From Dialister hominis (GTDB lineage: Bacteria; Bacillota; Negativicutes; Veillonellales; Dialisteraceae): 64,000 nucleotides of DNA. Of this stretch, positions 8,911-17,070 are shown one piece after another. The notes beneath the pieces were generated by a model, which was not told where the DNA came from, did no database searches, and was given only the letters and a program-made list of their open reading frames with translations. The DNA lies in assembly GCF_007164725.1 (NCBI RefSeq), contig NZ_AP019697.1, positions 1,098,001 to 1,162,000 of the forward strand, read 5' to 3'. The stretch's first letter is position 1; every line of letters begins with the position of its first letter. Position numbers and translations under genes: made by a program.

Positions 8911-10845
8911 TCAGGCTTTGTCCTTGCCTGCACTCTTATCGGAACCAGGTTCTGAAGTCTTGTCTGATGCTTTTTTCTCAGATGTCTGCAGCGCACTGCT
9001 GTCCATCTTCTCAAAGCCTTTTTCCTTTGAATTCTTGATAAGGACTTTCAGCTTACGGTCCCTGTCTTCAGGCGTAGTTACTTTGAAAGTAAACTGTCCG
9101 TCGCCATATATAACATAATCTGTCAGCACAGAGCTCTTGGCGGTCTCCTTGCTCATATCGCCATGATCTGCGCTGTTTCCTTTTCTGCCCTTCAGGTAAT
9201 CAGGAACATCCGAATCATCCCGGTCAGTAATTTCTGCCTTGGTTTTCGAAGACGATGTCTTGTTATTAATCGTGCTGACAGAAGGATCCAGAATTTCAGC
9301 GACGATCTGGTTATTCTGATCTTCTTTCTGCAGTTTATCGAAAAGGTCGTTGAAATCTTTATACACACGCACGCGGTCAAGGACTTCATCCGTCAGATTA
9401 TACTGCTGCTGCTGCAGAAGATACGGAAGCGGAATCACGCCGCCTCCCCGTATTTCAAGAATCATCTCCCCAAGCGGCTGATCAGCAGGAACGGTAAATG
9501 ACATCTCTTTATAGAAAACCTCTCCCCTGTATGGCTGGAGCCTGACACGGATATAAATCGTATCACCGGGACTGACAACCATCGGGTAAGCAGATGCATC
9601 TAAAAGCTGCGCAGTTTTTCTTTCGGAGGTCACCTTCATGTCTACATTGATATCTCTAAGTTCATACTTTTCAAACCGGTTCTGCTCAAGAAGCTTGACT
9701 ACATTATAAATTTCATCAACACTCTTCCCTGCGGCCTCATTAGACGACCAGAACATGTTGCTTCTTGTAAAAGCCTTTTTATTCAAGTCTTTAGGAAACA
9801 ATGTATAGTTTACAGTAACGGTTCCCTGCCCTTTTCTGTCCATTGTCCTGCTTATGGCATTATAGGCAGACGTTGCAGTCAGCGCAGGAAGCATGGATTC
9901 ATTCTGGATCATGCGTACATTAAAGTCCGTGCTCCTGTTGAGATCCAGATCAAGAACATTAGCATGAAGACGCACGGAATCCGGAGTGATGCCGCTGACG
10001 CCGCTGATCCCTGCACCGCGGTCCTGATTGACTACGCCGATTTCAGCCCCCACGGATCCCAGTTTGAACGGAATATTCTGGCTTGGCACGATGGTGAGTA
10101 TGTATGCATTGTGCATGAAGTAGCCGGAACTGCCCTTATCAAGAAACGGATGTCCGAATGCGATCATGTGATTTCCATCTACATAGGTTACCGTCCCTAC
10201 AGCGCCCAGCCTTAAATCGCCTGTGACTAAAGTTGCAGCGACAGAACCGCCGGCTTCCAGAGGATAAGGTGCATCATCATTTTGAACAGAGACAGAGGAA
10301 TACGGCACCATATTGAATTCCTTCATTTTTTTTGCAAGAAATTCCATTCCGCTTCCAGTATATCCTTCTGCCATAAGCGGCGTATCCAAAGCCACAAAAC
10401 CATTCGTATCCGGATGGTCACTAGTGTTTTGATCCGTGTCATTAATGGTCCACAGGCGGATAATATCAGAAATCGGTGTAACCATTCCTATCCGGCCGTT
10501 AGACTGCGGAAAACCATATGATATGGCACCTAAAAGTTTGCCGTTTATATAAACAGGACTTCCGCTCATTCCCTGAGCAATCCCGTTAGTCTTGTCAATG
10601 ACAGGCCCTGAAACCTTCACTAATACTAAATCTCCGCCTGAAGCTCCTTTATGCTTGAGTATGCCCAGAACTTCCACATCGAAGGTATCAATTTGTCTTC
10701 CGTGAACAACAGTCTTAGCATATCCGTGCATTCCTTCCTGCACGTCTGAAACCGGCAGAAATTCCTGTGCTGCATAAGCCTGACCCATGCCGGAAAGTGC
10801 CAGAAGCACTGCCAGCGCGAGATTTTTCAGTTTATTTTTCAGCAT
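8911..10845 (-). CDS. Secreted S55 (SpoIVB-type) peptidase domain protein
   Basis: A 644-residue protein with a signal peptide (about 1-26, cleaving after AYA). The motif GMSGSP (residues 92-97) within NGIAQGMSGSPVYINGK is the serine motif of SpoIVB S55 peptidases. AFGHPF (histidine about 232) resembles the ALGH catalytic-histidine motif. In SpoIVB the histidine segment precedes the serine segment; here it follows, so the fold halves appear in permuted order. There is no PDZ domain. The remaining 400 residues are beta-rich, then a charged, lysine/serine-rich tail (about 540-644). It lies 22 bp after the lipoyl-like gene and 90 bp before mlaE. Proteolytic activity and substrate are unknown; an envelope role is inferred from context. 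Confidence 0.8.
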   Translation of the reverse strand: MLKNKLKNLALAVLLALSGMGQAYAAQEFLPVSDVQEGMHGYAKTVVHGRQIDTFDVEVLGILKHKGASGGDLVLVKVSGPVIDKTNGIAQGMSGSPVYINGKLLGAISYGFPQSNGRIGMVTPISDIIRLWTINDTDQNTSDHPDTNGFVALDTPLMAEGYTGSGMEFLAKKMKEFNMVPYSSVSVQNDDAPYPLEAGGSVAATLVTGDLRLGAVGTVTYVDGNHMIAFGHPFLDKGSSGYFMHNAYILTIVPSQNIPFKLGSVGAEIGVVNQDRGAGISGVSGITPDSVRLHANVLDLDLNRSTDFNVRMIQNESMLPALTATSAYNAISRTMDRKGQGTVTVNYTLFPKDLNKKAFTRSNMFWSSNEAAGKSVDEIYNVVKLLEQNRFEKYELRDINVDMKVTSERKTAQLLDASAYPMVVSPGDTIYIRVRLQPYRGEVFYKEMSFTVPADQPLGEMILEIRGGGVIPLPYLLQQQQYNLTDEVLDRVRVYKDFNDLFDKLQKEDQNNQIVAEILDPSVSTINNKTSSSKTKAEITDRDDSDVPDYLKGRKGNSADHGDMSKETAKSSVLTDYVIYGDGQFTFKVTTPEDRDRKLKVLIKNSKEKGFEKMDSSALQTSEKKASDKTSEPGSDKSAGKDKA

Positions 10846-10867
10846 CGCTTATCATTTTCCCTTATCA

Positions 10868-11170
10868 TTAATTCTTATTGGTATCGATAACAGCAACTGC
10901 CTGCTGTTTATCAATTCTCTGTCCTTTGACTACCAGGACTTTCTGCACAACACCATCAGCATCCGCCCTTGCAGCCGGAACCGGTCCGACAAGCGAGTCG
11001 ACCGTTACTATAACCTGTCCTTCCTTGACAACGGCATTTTCTTCCACAACAGAGGTTACAACGCCGCTTAAGACAGATCTCTGTGGAACTTGTTCTGCAA
11101 AAACAGCAGGACAAGCTGCGCCTGCGAAAATCAGCATAGAAAGGATTCCCGCCTTTTTATTTAATTTCAT
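10868..11170 (-). CDS. Small secreted lipoyl/barrel-sandwich-like protein
   Basis: A 100-residue protein: signal peptide (about 1-25, cleavage after VFA), then about 70 residues patterned like a biotinyl/lipoyl-type barrel-sandwich hybrid. The halves are mirrored: GVVTSVVEENAVVKEGQVIVTVD, and later GVVQKVLVVKGQRIDKQQAVAVID. The position where biotin or lipoate would be attached carries no AMKM-like lysine (it reads ARADADG), so it is probably not modified. Such domains occur in membrane-fusion adaptors. Here the domain stands alone, with neither coiled coil nor membrane anchor. It is the first gene of the envelope series, 22 bp before the S55 peptidase gene. Function unknown; an adaptor for the TolC-like channel is only a speculation. 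Confidence 0.75.
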   Translation of the reverse strand: MKLNKKAGILSMLIFAGAACPAVFAEQVPQRSVLSGVVTSVVEENAVVKEGQVIVTVDSLVGPVPAARADADGVVQKVLVVKGQRIDKQQAVAVIDTNKN

Positions 11171-11301
11171 GATTGCTCACCCTTCTTATCAGAATGCTTT
11201 CATTATCAATTATATGTATTATTCTTTTTATTTTACCATCTTTTATCGTAAAAAACACATCATTTTAAAAACCGTGTGGTATTCAGTTTAACATAGTGTC
11301 A

Positions 11302-12669
11302 GGGTGTGTCAAGAGTTTTGTGTAAATCGATTCAATAAGCAACATCGTATTGCTGCATAAGCTGAGACATCCTGTCGTCCATGAGCAGCTGGTTCCGGAC
11401 CATCGCCCAGCTTGCGACGTGACGACCTTTCCATTTTTTATAGAGCTCTTGGATGCGTAGGTAGAAAATCTTGAAGACTGCATCCTCGTTGGGGAAAGCG
11501 CCTTTCTTGGTCACCTTGCGGAAGCTAGAGTTGACGCTCTCGATGGCATTGGTCGTGTACATGATCTTGCGCACGGCACTGCCATAGTTATAGAGCTGCT
11601 CGACGTGTGAGAAATTGTTTTCCCATACGCTGACCGCGCCTGGATAAGCCTGCCAGTCGGTCTTGAACTTCTCGAATTCCTGACGGGCCTGCTTGACGTT
11701 GATGGCACCATAGATGAGCTTCAGCTGCTTCGTGAATGCACTCCACTGCTTGCGTGGGATGTAGCGGATGGAATTGCGGATGAGGTGTACGATGCAGCGC
11801 TGAACCGTGGCATGCGGGAATACAGCCTTGGCGCCTTCCTCCAATCCGCTCACGCCATCCATGGACAGGATGCCAAGATCCTTAACGCCGCGAGCCCGCA
11901 GCTCGTCGAAGATCTGCATCCAGTCATGCTTGCTCTCCGTCTCGTTGATCCAGAGGCCAAGGACATCCTTGCAGCCGTTGACGTCATAGGCAAGCATGAC
12001 ATAGACGGCCACCTGCTGGACGCCATACTCCGTGCGCAGCGATACGTAGATGCAGTCGACGAAAGCAAATGGATAGAACGACTGGAGCGGACGATTCCGC
12101 CATGCCTCGACCTCTTCCATGACGCAGCCTGTGATGGTGGAGATCTGTTCATGTGACATCTGGAAGCCGTAGATGTCTTCGATGGTTGCAGCGATGTCGC
12201 GTTGGCTCATGCCACGGGCATACATCGCCAGTACCTTGCCCTCGATGGACGAAACGTCGCGCTGGTGCTTCTTGATGATCTGCGGTTCAAACGTACTCTG
12301 GCGATCCCTAGGGACGCGGATAGGAACCTCGCCCAGAGAGGTCTTGAGCGTCTTGGATGAATAGCCGTTCCGGACATTGTCACCGTCTTCGGAGCGCTCA
12401 TGCTTCTTATGGCCGAGATGATTTTCCATCTCACCTTTGAGCATGGACTCAAAAATGGGGCCAAAAATCTGCTTCAGGACGTCCTGTACGTCTTCCGCGC
12501 TCTTGATGTCGTAGTTGTTGAGGATTTGCTGAGCAATCTGCTCGCCTGGGGTAGTTGGTGGAGTTTTACACTTTGCCATTCTGTTACCGTCCTTATCTTT
12601 GTTTACCCCAGTATGGGGCATAAAGTAGATTCATGCAATACCGATTTACACAAACTATTTTACACTCCC
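11302..12669 (-). mobile_element. IS256-family insertion sequence
   Basis: A complete element of 1368 bp. Ends begin GGGTGTGTC (left) and, read inward from the right, GGGAGTGTA. The two termini share GTTTTGTGTAAATCG/GTTTGTGTAAATCG, about 23 of 29 matching positions. It is flanked by a perfect 8-bp direct repeat TAGTGTCA at 11294-11301 and 12670-12677, the target duplication size usual for this family. The intact duplication suggests a recent insertion. The element is visibly richer in GC than its neighbours. It sits upstream of the envelope series starting at 11170. Confidence 0.92.
11332..12579 (-). CDS. IS256-family (mutator-type) transposase
   Basis: About 415 residues if started at the ATG at 12579 (MAKCKTPP), which is preceded by AAGGACGG. 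An upstream ATG at 12621 has no ribosome site. The protein is a mutator-type DDE transposase: aspartates in FAFVDCIYV and LSMDGVSGLE, the glutamate in TTNAIESVN, and a preceding HL(x)R segment in CIVHLIRNSI. The reading frame is intact, so the element may still be active. Codons are strongly GC-ending compared with surrounding genes, a sign of origin in another host. Confidence 0.93.
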   Translation of the reverse strand: MAKCKTPPTTPGEQIAQQILNNYDIKSAEDVQDVLKQIFGPIFESMLKGEMENHLGHKKHERSEDGDNVRNGYSSKTLKTSLGEVPIRVPRDRQSTFEPQIIKKHQRDVSSIEGKVLAMYARGMSQRDIAATIEDIYGFQMSHEQISTITGCVMEEVEAWRNRPLQSFYPFAFVDCIYVSLRTEYGVQQVAVYVMLAYDVNGCKDVLGLWINETESKHDWMQIFDELRARGVKDLGILSMDGVSGLEEGAKAVFPHATVQRCIVHLIRNSIRYIPRKQWSAFTKQLKLIYGAINVKQARQEFEKFKTDWQAYPGAVSVWENNFSHVEQLYNYGSAVRKIMYTTNAIESVNSSFRKVTKKGAFPNEDAVFKIFYLRIQELYKKWKGRHVASWAMVRNQLLMDDRMSQLMQQYDVAY

Positions 12670-12699
12670 TAGTGTCATAAAGAAACGCGTTATATATGC

Positions 12700-12752
12700 A
12701 AAAAAGGGGCTGTGACAAAATGGTTAATCATTTTGTTGCAGCCTCTTTTTTG
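12700..12752. terminator. Stem-loop at IS1182 left end
   Basis: Arms 12706-12722 and 12729-12745 pair at 14 of 17 positions around a 6-base loop. There are six A residues on the left (a U-run for minus-strand transcripts) and a T-run on the right. It lies 104 bp past the transposase stop and would terminate transposase mRNA. The terminal inverted repeat is itself the left arm. Confidence 0.7.
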
Positions 12753-12848
12753 CGTCTTTATTTCATCATTTTTAGCTCTGCTGTAAGCCTTTTACGTAAA
12801 AATGCGCGTAAGCCCCCTTACCCCCATAAGACTTTTAATTATATTGTC

Positions 12849-14426
12849 TTAGGCGGCAATCCTTATACGCATTATTTTTGTGATGTATTTCCTTAAATTA
12901 TAGCCAAGTGCTACCAGGTATAACTCGGCTTTTACAGAATCTATCCCTTTTCTGACGATTCTTTTGTACCATCTGTCATGTTTCATGATTCCAAAAGTTC
13001 CTTCAGCCTGGATTGACCGGTTCATTCTTAGCAGGGCTCCATGGATGCTTTCCAGATTATCCTGAACCTCCTGGTACATGTTATTCCGTTCTCTGCTCAA
13101 TGAGATTCTTTTGTTCTTCGGGGTCTTTTTACATTGCTCTGCCAGCGGGCATCCTTGGCAGTCTTCGCATTCAAATACTTCCTCCTGCCTGCCGTATAAG
13201 TTCCCTCTGACCAGATGTCTATAGATAAATTTGAAAGCCCTGTCATTTGGACAACGGATGGTTCCATTCTCATCAACTCTAAAGTTTATTGGCCGAAACG
13301 GATTGGTATGGTATTTCTTGTCTTTCGTTTCTTTCTTGTACATGGGGAATTTCATATACTTTTCCATACCGTGCTGCTCGCAATAGATGTAATTGTTGAA
13401 AGATCCATATCCTGCATCTGCCACAGGATACTTAGGATAAGCCCCATAGACTTCGTGGAATTCCTCCATCAGCGGTACGAAGCAATCCATATCTGAACGA
13501 TACTGGTTAACATCAATTACGGCAATAAATTCATCGGCAACACCTATTTGGACATTGTATGCAGGCAGAAGCTGATCATTTCCCATGTAGTCCGACTTGA
13601 TTCGCATGAATGTTGCATCCGTATCGGTCTTCGAATAACTGTTTCTGGAAGTACCGCATATCTGTATCTTCTCAACATATTCTTCAAGTTTTGATGTATA
13701 TGCCTTAAGCTGCTCATACTTGCGTTGATGATCGGACTTGCGATGCCCGCTTCCATGAACAAAGGCCGTCTCATCAATCTGCCAGATTTCTTTTAATTTA
13801 TCCAATACCAGACGCAGATAGTCCGGAGCGTATTCTGTATTGATGTTTACACTCATATGGTCATACTTAAGATCATCATTGAGTAACTCAAAAAGGCTGG
13901 TAATCTTGGCAAAAAGCTTGTAGCGGGATTTTTCAGCGGATTTCTTCCATACCCAGCTGTATTTATTTGCGTTCGCTTCAAACTTGGAACCGTCAATATA
14001 TATATGCTGCAAATCCACGTTGAGTTTGCCGCAGAGTTCTTTCGTAATTGAATAAAAGATATCCTTGAGAGAATACTTAAGAAAGCCCTTCACGAAATGA
14101 CAGAATGTCCGATAGGATGGGGCTTCATAATTCATCAGGTACATATATCTGATATTAACCCTGCAATTATCTTCAAGTTTTCTAAAAGAGCAATATCCTT
14201 CTTCTGCGAAACCATAGATGATCGTTTTCAGCATGTTGACGGGATTATACCTGGGTCTGCCAGCGCCACGCGTCGGTATGTAACGAAGGTACTTTTTAAG
14301 ATCGATTTCCTCCATAAATCTGTCATACATTAAAACAGGATCATCGACATTGAGAATCTCAGAGGGAAACATTGGCAAAATGCCTTGTTCTGCGGTAAAA
14401 TGATTGCTAGTGTTGTTATTTTTCAT
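12849..14426 (-). CDS. IS1182-family transposase
   Basis: A 525-residue, apparently intact DDE transposase of the IS1182 group. The N-terminal helical domain contains YNPVNMLKTIIYGFAEEGY. The first catalytic aspartate lies in HIYIDGSKFEANANKY, the second in PVADAGYGS and the glutamate in QAEGTFGIMKH. A four-cysteine cluster (CEDCQGCPLAEQC) sits between the second and third catalytic positions. Codon usage is closer to the host than that of the neighbouring IS256. Start at 14426 is the first ATG after the palindromic right end. Confidence 0.92.
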   Translation of the reverse strand: MKNNNTSNHFTAEQGILPMFPSEILNVDDPVLMYDRFMEEIDLKKYLRYIPTRGAGRPRYNPVNMLKTIIYGFAEEGYCSFRKLEDNCRVNIRYMYLMNYEAPSYRTFCHFVKGFLKYSLKDIFYSITKELCGKLNVDLQHIYIDGSKFEANANKYSWVWKKSAEKSRYKLFAKITSLFELLNDDLKYDHMSVNINTEYAPDYLRLVLDKLKEIWQIDETAFVHGSGHRKSDHQRKYEQLKAYTSKLEEYVEKIQICGTSRNSYSKTDTDATFMRIKSDYMGNDQLLPAYNVQIGVADEFIAVIDVNQYRSDMDCFVPLMEEFHEVYGAYPKYPVADAGYGSFNNYIYCEQHGMEKYMKFPMYKKETKDKKYHTNPFRPINFRVDENGTIRCPNDRAFKFIYRHLVRGNLYGRQEEVFECEDCQGCPLAEQCKKTPKNKRISLSRERNNMYQEVQDNLESIHGALLRMNRSIQAEGTFGIMKHDRWYKRIVRKGIDSVKAELYLVALGYNLRKYITKIMRIRIAA

Positions 14427-14448
14427 TGTAAAAAATTATAACACGAAA

Positions 14449-14490
14449 GGCTCTGCCCCGGACCAAATGATCCGGGGCAGAGCCCTTTTT
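14449..14490 (+). terminator. Perfect hairpin at IS1182 right end
   Basis: Arms 14449-14462 (GGCTCTGCCCCGGA) and 14471-14484 are perfectly complementary with an 8-base loop, followed by CTTTTT on the plus strand. It lies upstream of the transposase start. It is a factor-independent terminator for plus-strand transcripts. On minus-strand transcripts arriving from mreB it would form a stable structure ahead of the transposase ribosome site, a common insulating device in insertion sequences. Confidence 0.7.
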
Positions 14491-14536
14491 GTTGGGATGA
14501 ATTTTGTCACATCCCCTCCTTTGTAATATTGACGTA

Positions 14537-15628
14537 TCAATGAAGATCCTGAAGCGAATCTCTAAATTCATTAATATAATCTAAAGATTTACCCGCTCCG
14601 ACAGCATTAATATAATTAGGTCTTTCAACAACATATGCCCGGAAACCCGTTATTCTGGAAATGAGTATATCGAGTCCCTTCAGCTGCGAGCCTCCGCCAA
14701 TGAGTTTGATGCCATGTTCTCTGATATCGGCCAAAATGGCTGGCGGCGTACGCTGGATGACATCCCTGATGCACTTGAAGATATCATAAAGAATTGGATT
14801 GACAACGCTTGCAATGTCTTCTCCCGTCACTGCAATCTTGACAGGAAGACCGGATACCAGTGAAAGCCCGAATGTTTCAGAAATCCTCGGAGTCTGTTCC
14901 AAATCCCACTGTGCTCCCAGGGCAATTTTCAAAGATTCTGCTTCTTTTCTGCCAATGCGGACATGATATTTCTCTTTTACCAGGTTCATGATGGCCTGAT
15001 CCATCTTGATGCCCGATCTCGTAGAGAACTGGCTGGCAACGATTCCGCGCGGTGAGAGTACGGATACCTTCGTAGAGCCGCCTCCGACATCTACAAACAT
15101 TGTCCCTTCAGGCGTCTTACTGGATCCATTCATCCCCATCATTGCTGCCAGCGGCTGATCAATCAGCACAGTCTTCCTTGCTCCCATGGCAACAGCAGCT
15201 TCCAGAAGAGCTCTCCTCTGAACGCTGTTGATCCCGTCAGAAACACACATAATGAGGCGTGGATGGAAAAACATGCTCTTCAGGTATGATTTATTGACGA
15301 TGGAGTTTAAAAGGTATGCAGCACCGTTATAATCAATAATCGCACCATTGCGCAGCGGACGGATGATACTGATCTCATGGGGAGCCTTTCCTTCCATTTC
15401 TTCTGCCTTGGTGCCAAACGCAAAGTATTCATGAGTGATCTCATTGCGCGCCAAAACGGAAGCTTCAGAAAATATAAGGCCTTTATGCTTTACATAAAGA
15501 ACTATATTGGAAGTACCAATATCTACCCCTATATCTTCTGCGCCGAATGAGCCGATCCAGTCCATCAGCGAGCTTTGACCGGAATTATCCTTTTTTATTT
15601 CTTCCGTACTTTCAGTCTTTGTCGACAC
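14537..15628 (-). CDS. mreB: MreB/Mbl-like bacterial actin homologue
   Basis: A 363-residue actin-fold protein of the MreB group, organising cell-wall synthesis along the membrane. Nucleotide-binding motifs are recognisable but diverged: VDIGTSNIVLYV for phosphate-1, VDVGGGSTKVSVLS for phosphate-2, and IKLIGGGSQLKGLD for the adenosine motif. About 30 extra residues precede the fold. The start is GTG at 15628, giving MSTKTESTEE, so the gene overlaps the end of murA by 17 bp; the AGGAG is 12 bases upstream. No mreC/mreD follows, because IS1182 lies directly downstream. Mbl or MreBH paralogy cannot be excluded. Confidence 0.85.
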   Translation of the reverse strand: MSTKTESTEEIKKDNSGQSSLMDWIGSFGAEDIGVDIGTSNIVLYVKHKGLIFSEASVLARNEITHEYFAFGTKAEEMEGKAPHEISIIRPLRNGAIIDYNGAAYLLNSIVNKSYLKSMFFHPRLIMCVSDGINSVQRRALLEAAVAMGARKTVLIDQPLAAMMGMNGSSKTPEGTMFVDVGGGSTKVSVLSPRGIVASQFSTRSGIKMDQAIMNLVKEKYHVRIGRKEAESLKIALGAQWDLEQTPRISETFGLSLVSGLPVKIAVTGEDIASVVNPILYDIFKCIRDVIQRTPPAILADIREHGIKLIGGGSQLKGLDILISRITGFRAYVVERPNYINAVGAGKSLDYINEFRDSLQDLH

Positions 15629-16871
15629 GGATAATATCTGCTCCTAATCCCTGTAATTTCTCAACCAAATGATCATAGCCGCGGTCAATATGATGCAGCT
15701 CCCCGATTTCTGTTTCTCCATGGGCTGCCAATCCAGCTAATGTCAGGGCTGCCCCTGCTCTAAGATCTGTTGCACGCACAAAAGCTCCCGTAAGGAAAGG
15801 AACACCCTGAACGATAGCGCAGCGGCCTTCCACCTGAATGGATGCTCCCATACGCTGGAGCTCACCGACATGCATGAAACGGTTTTCAAAGACAGTTTCA
15901 GTAATTTTGCTGATCCCGTTTCCAATTGTCATTAAAGCCATGAACTGAGCCTGCAGGTCAGTCGGGAAACCAGGATAAGGAAGTGTCTTTATGTCTGTAG
16001 ATCTGATCTTTCCATCACTAACGACGCGGACACTGTCGATTTCCTTAGTCACTTTAACGCCTGCTTCATTCAGTTTGGCTAGAAGCGGCTTCAAATGTTC
16101 CGTCAGGACATTTTCTATGACAACATCGCCGCCTGCCATAGCAGCAGCGATCATGAATGTACCGGCCTCGATGCGGTCAGGAATCACTGTATGGGAAACG
16201 CCCTCCAGTTTCTTGACGCCTTCAATACGGATGATATTAGTCCCCGCACCTTTGATGTTGGCACCCATGGAATTGAGGAATGTAACAAGATCGACGATTT
16301 CCGGTTCTTCTGCTGCATTTTCAATGACAGTCCGCCCCTCAGCTGTTGCTGCGGCCATCAGGATATTTTCAGTAGCACCAACGCTTGGGAAATCCAGGTA
16401 AATCGTAGTCCCCTTCAGACCATGCGGTGCATAGCTTTCTACAAAGCCGTTTCCAATATTGATTTCAGCACCCATAGCTTCAAACGCTTTAAGATGCAGG
16501 TCAATCGGCCGGCTTCCAATCATGCATCCGCCAGGAAGAGCGATTTTTGCATGTCCCATCTTTGCTAAAAGTGGTCCCATGATCAGGAAGGACGCTCTCA
16601 TTTTGCTCATCAGTTCATAGGAAGCTTCTGTCTTATTTAATAAGGAGGAATCAAATGTCAGGACATTGTCTTCTTTTTTGACTTTTACTCCCAGCGATTC
16701 CAAAACGCTGCAAATGGTAAAAACATCATCCAAATTGGGCGCATCTACGATCGATGCAGGTGTTTCCGGCAGAAGCGTTGCAACAATAATAGGTAAAACT
16801 GCGTTTTTAGCACTCGAAACGCGTACATTCCCATGAAGGGTCTTTCCCCCATGAATCACTAATTTTTCCAA
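15612..16871 (-). CDS. murA: UDP-N-acetylglucosamine 1-carboxyvinyltransferase
   Basis: A 419-residue MurA, catalysing enolpyruvyl transfer from PEP to UDP-GlcNAc, the first committed step of peptidoglycan synthesis in the cytoplasm. The fosfomycin-target cysteine is present at residue 116 in LPGGCMIGSRP, and the N-terminal lysine lies in SSAKNAVLP. Length is standard. It is co-transcribed with the overlapping mreB-like gene, pairing a wall-precursor enzyme with a wall-scaffold protein. A candidate promoter lies about 165 bp upstream. Confidence 0.96.
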   Translation of the reverse strand: MEKLVIHGGKTLHGNVRVSSAKNAVLPIIVATLLPETPASIVDAPNLDDVFTICSVLESLGVKVKKEDNVLTFDSSLLNKTEASYELMSKMRASFLIMGPLLAKMGHAKIALPGGCMIGSRPIDLHLKAFEAMGAEINIGNGFVESYAPHGLKGTTIYLDFPSVGATENILMAAATAEGRTVIENAAEEPEIVDLVTFLNSMGANIKGAGTNIIRIEGVKKLEGVSHTVIPDRIEAGTFMIAAAMAGGDVVIENVLTEHLKPLLAKLNEAGVKVTKEIDSVRVVSDGKIRSTDIKTLPYPGFPTDLQAQFMALMTIGNGISKITETVFENRFMHVGELQRMGASIQVEGRCAIVQGVPFLTGAFVRATDLRAGAALTLAGLAAHGETEIGELHHIDRGYDHLVEKLQGLGADIIRVDKD

Positions 16872-17035
16872 GCGGAATCACTCCTGTACTTTAAATACGA
16901 ACTTATTAACCATAATTTCAATCAGTTTTAGACAAATCTGCCTTTTATACCACCCGCAAAACATTCTCCTTTAAAAACAGGTGCGTATTGCCAGTGGAGC
17001 AGAGTTCATATATGTTTTTAGATTACACGTATCAT

Positions 17036-17064
17036 AGCATAGCAAATATTATATGTGATTTCAA
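17036..17064 (-). promoter_or_regulatory. Candidate promoter for murA-mreB
   Basis: On the minus strand, TTGAAA (17059-17064) and TATGCT (17036-17041) are separated by 17 bases, each 4 of 6 to the sigma-A consensus. It starts just beyond the trkA-like stop codon, leaving a leader of about 160 bases before murA. Confidence 0.4.
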
Positions 17065-17070
17065 GAAAAT

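Larger units (their letters stand above)
12706..14516 (-). mobile_element. IS1182-family insertion sequence
   Basis: An element of 1811 bp bounded by terminal inverted repeats GGGGCTGTGACAAAAT (12706 onward) and GGGGATGTGACAAAAT (read inward from 14516), one mismatch in 16. I see no convincing target duplication. Only 36 bp separate it from the IS256 copy, and 20 bp separate it from the mreB-like stop codon. Both ends hold stem-loops: an imperfect 17-bp stem at the left end and a perfect 14-bp stem at 14449-14484. Confidence 0.85.

Noticed and set aside
12690-14535. Target-site duplication of IS1182
   Set aside because: Flanks TATATATGCAAAAAA and TCCTTTGTAATATTG share no convincing direct repeat, so none was annotated.
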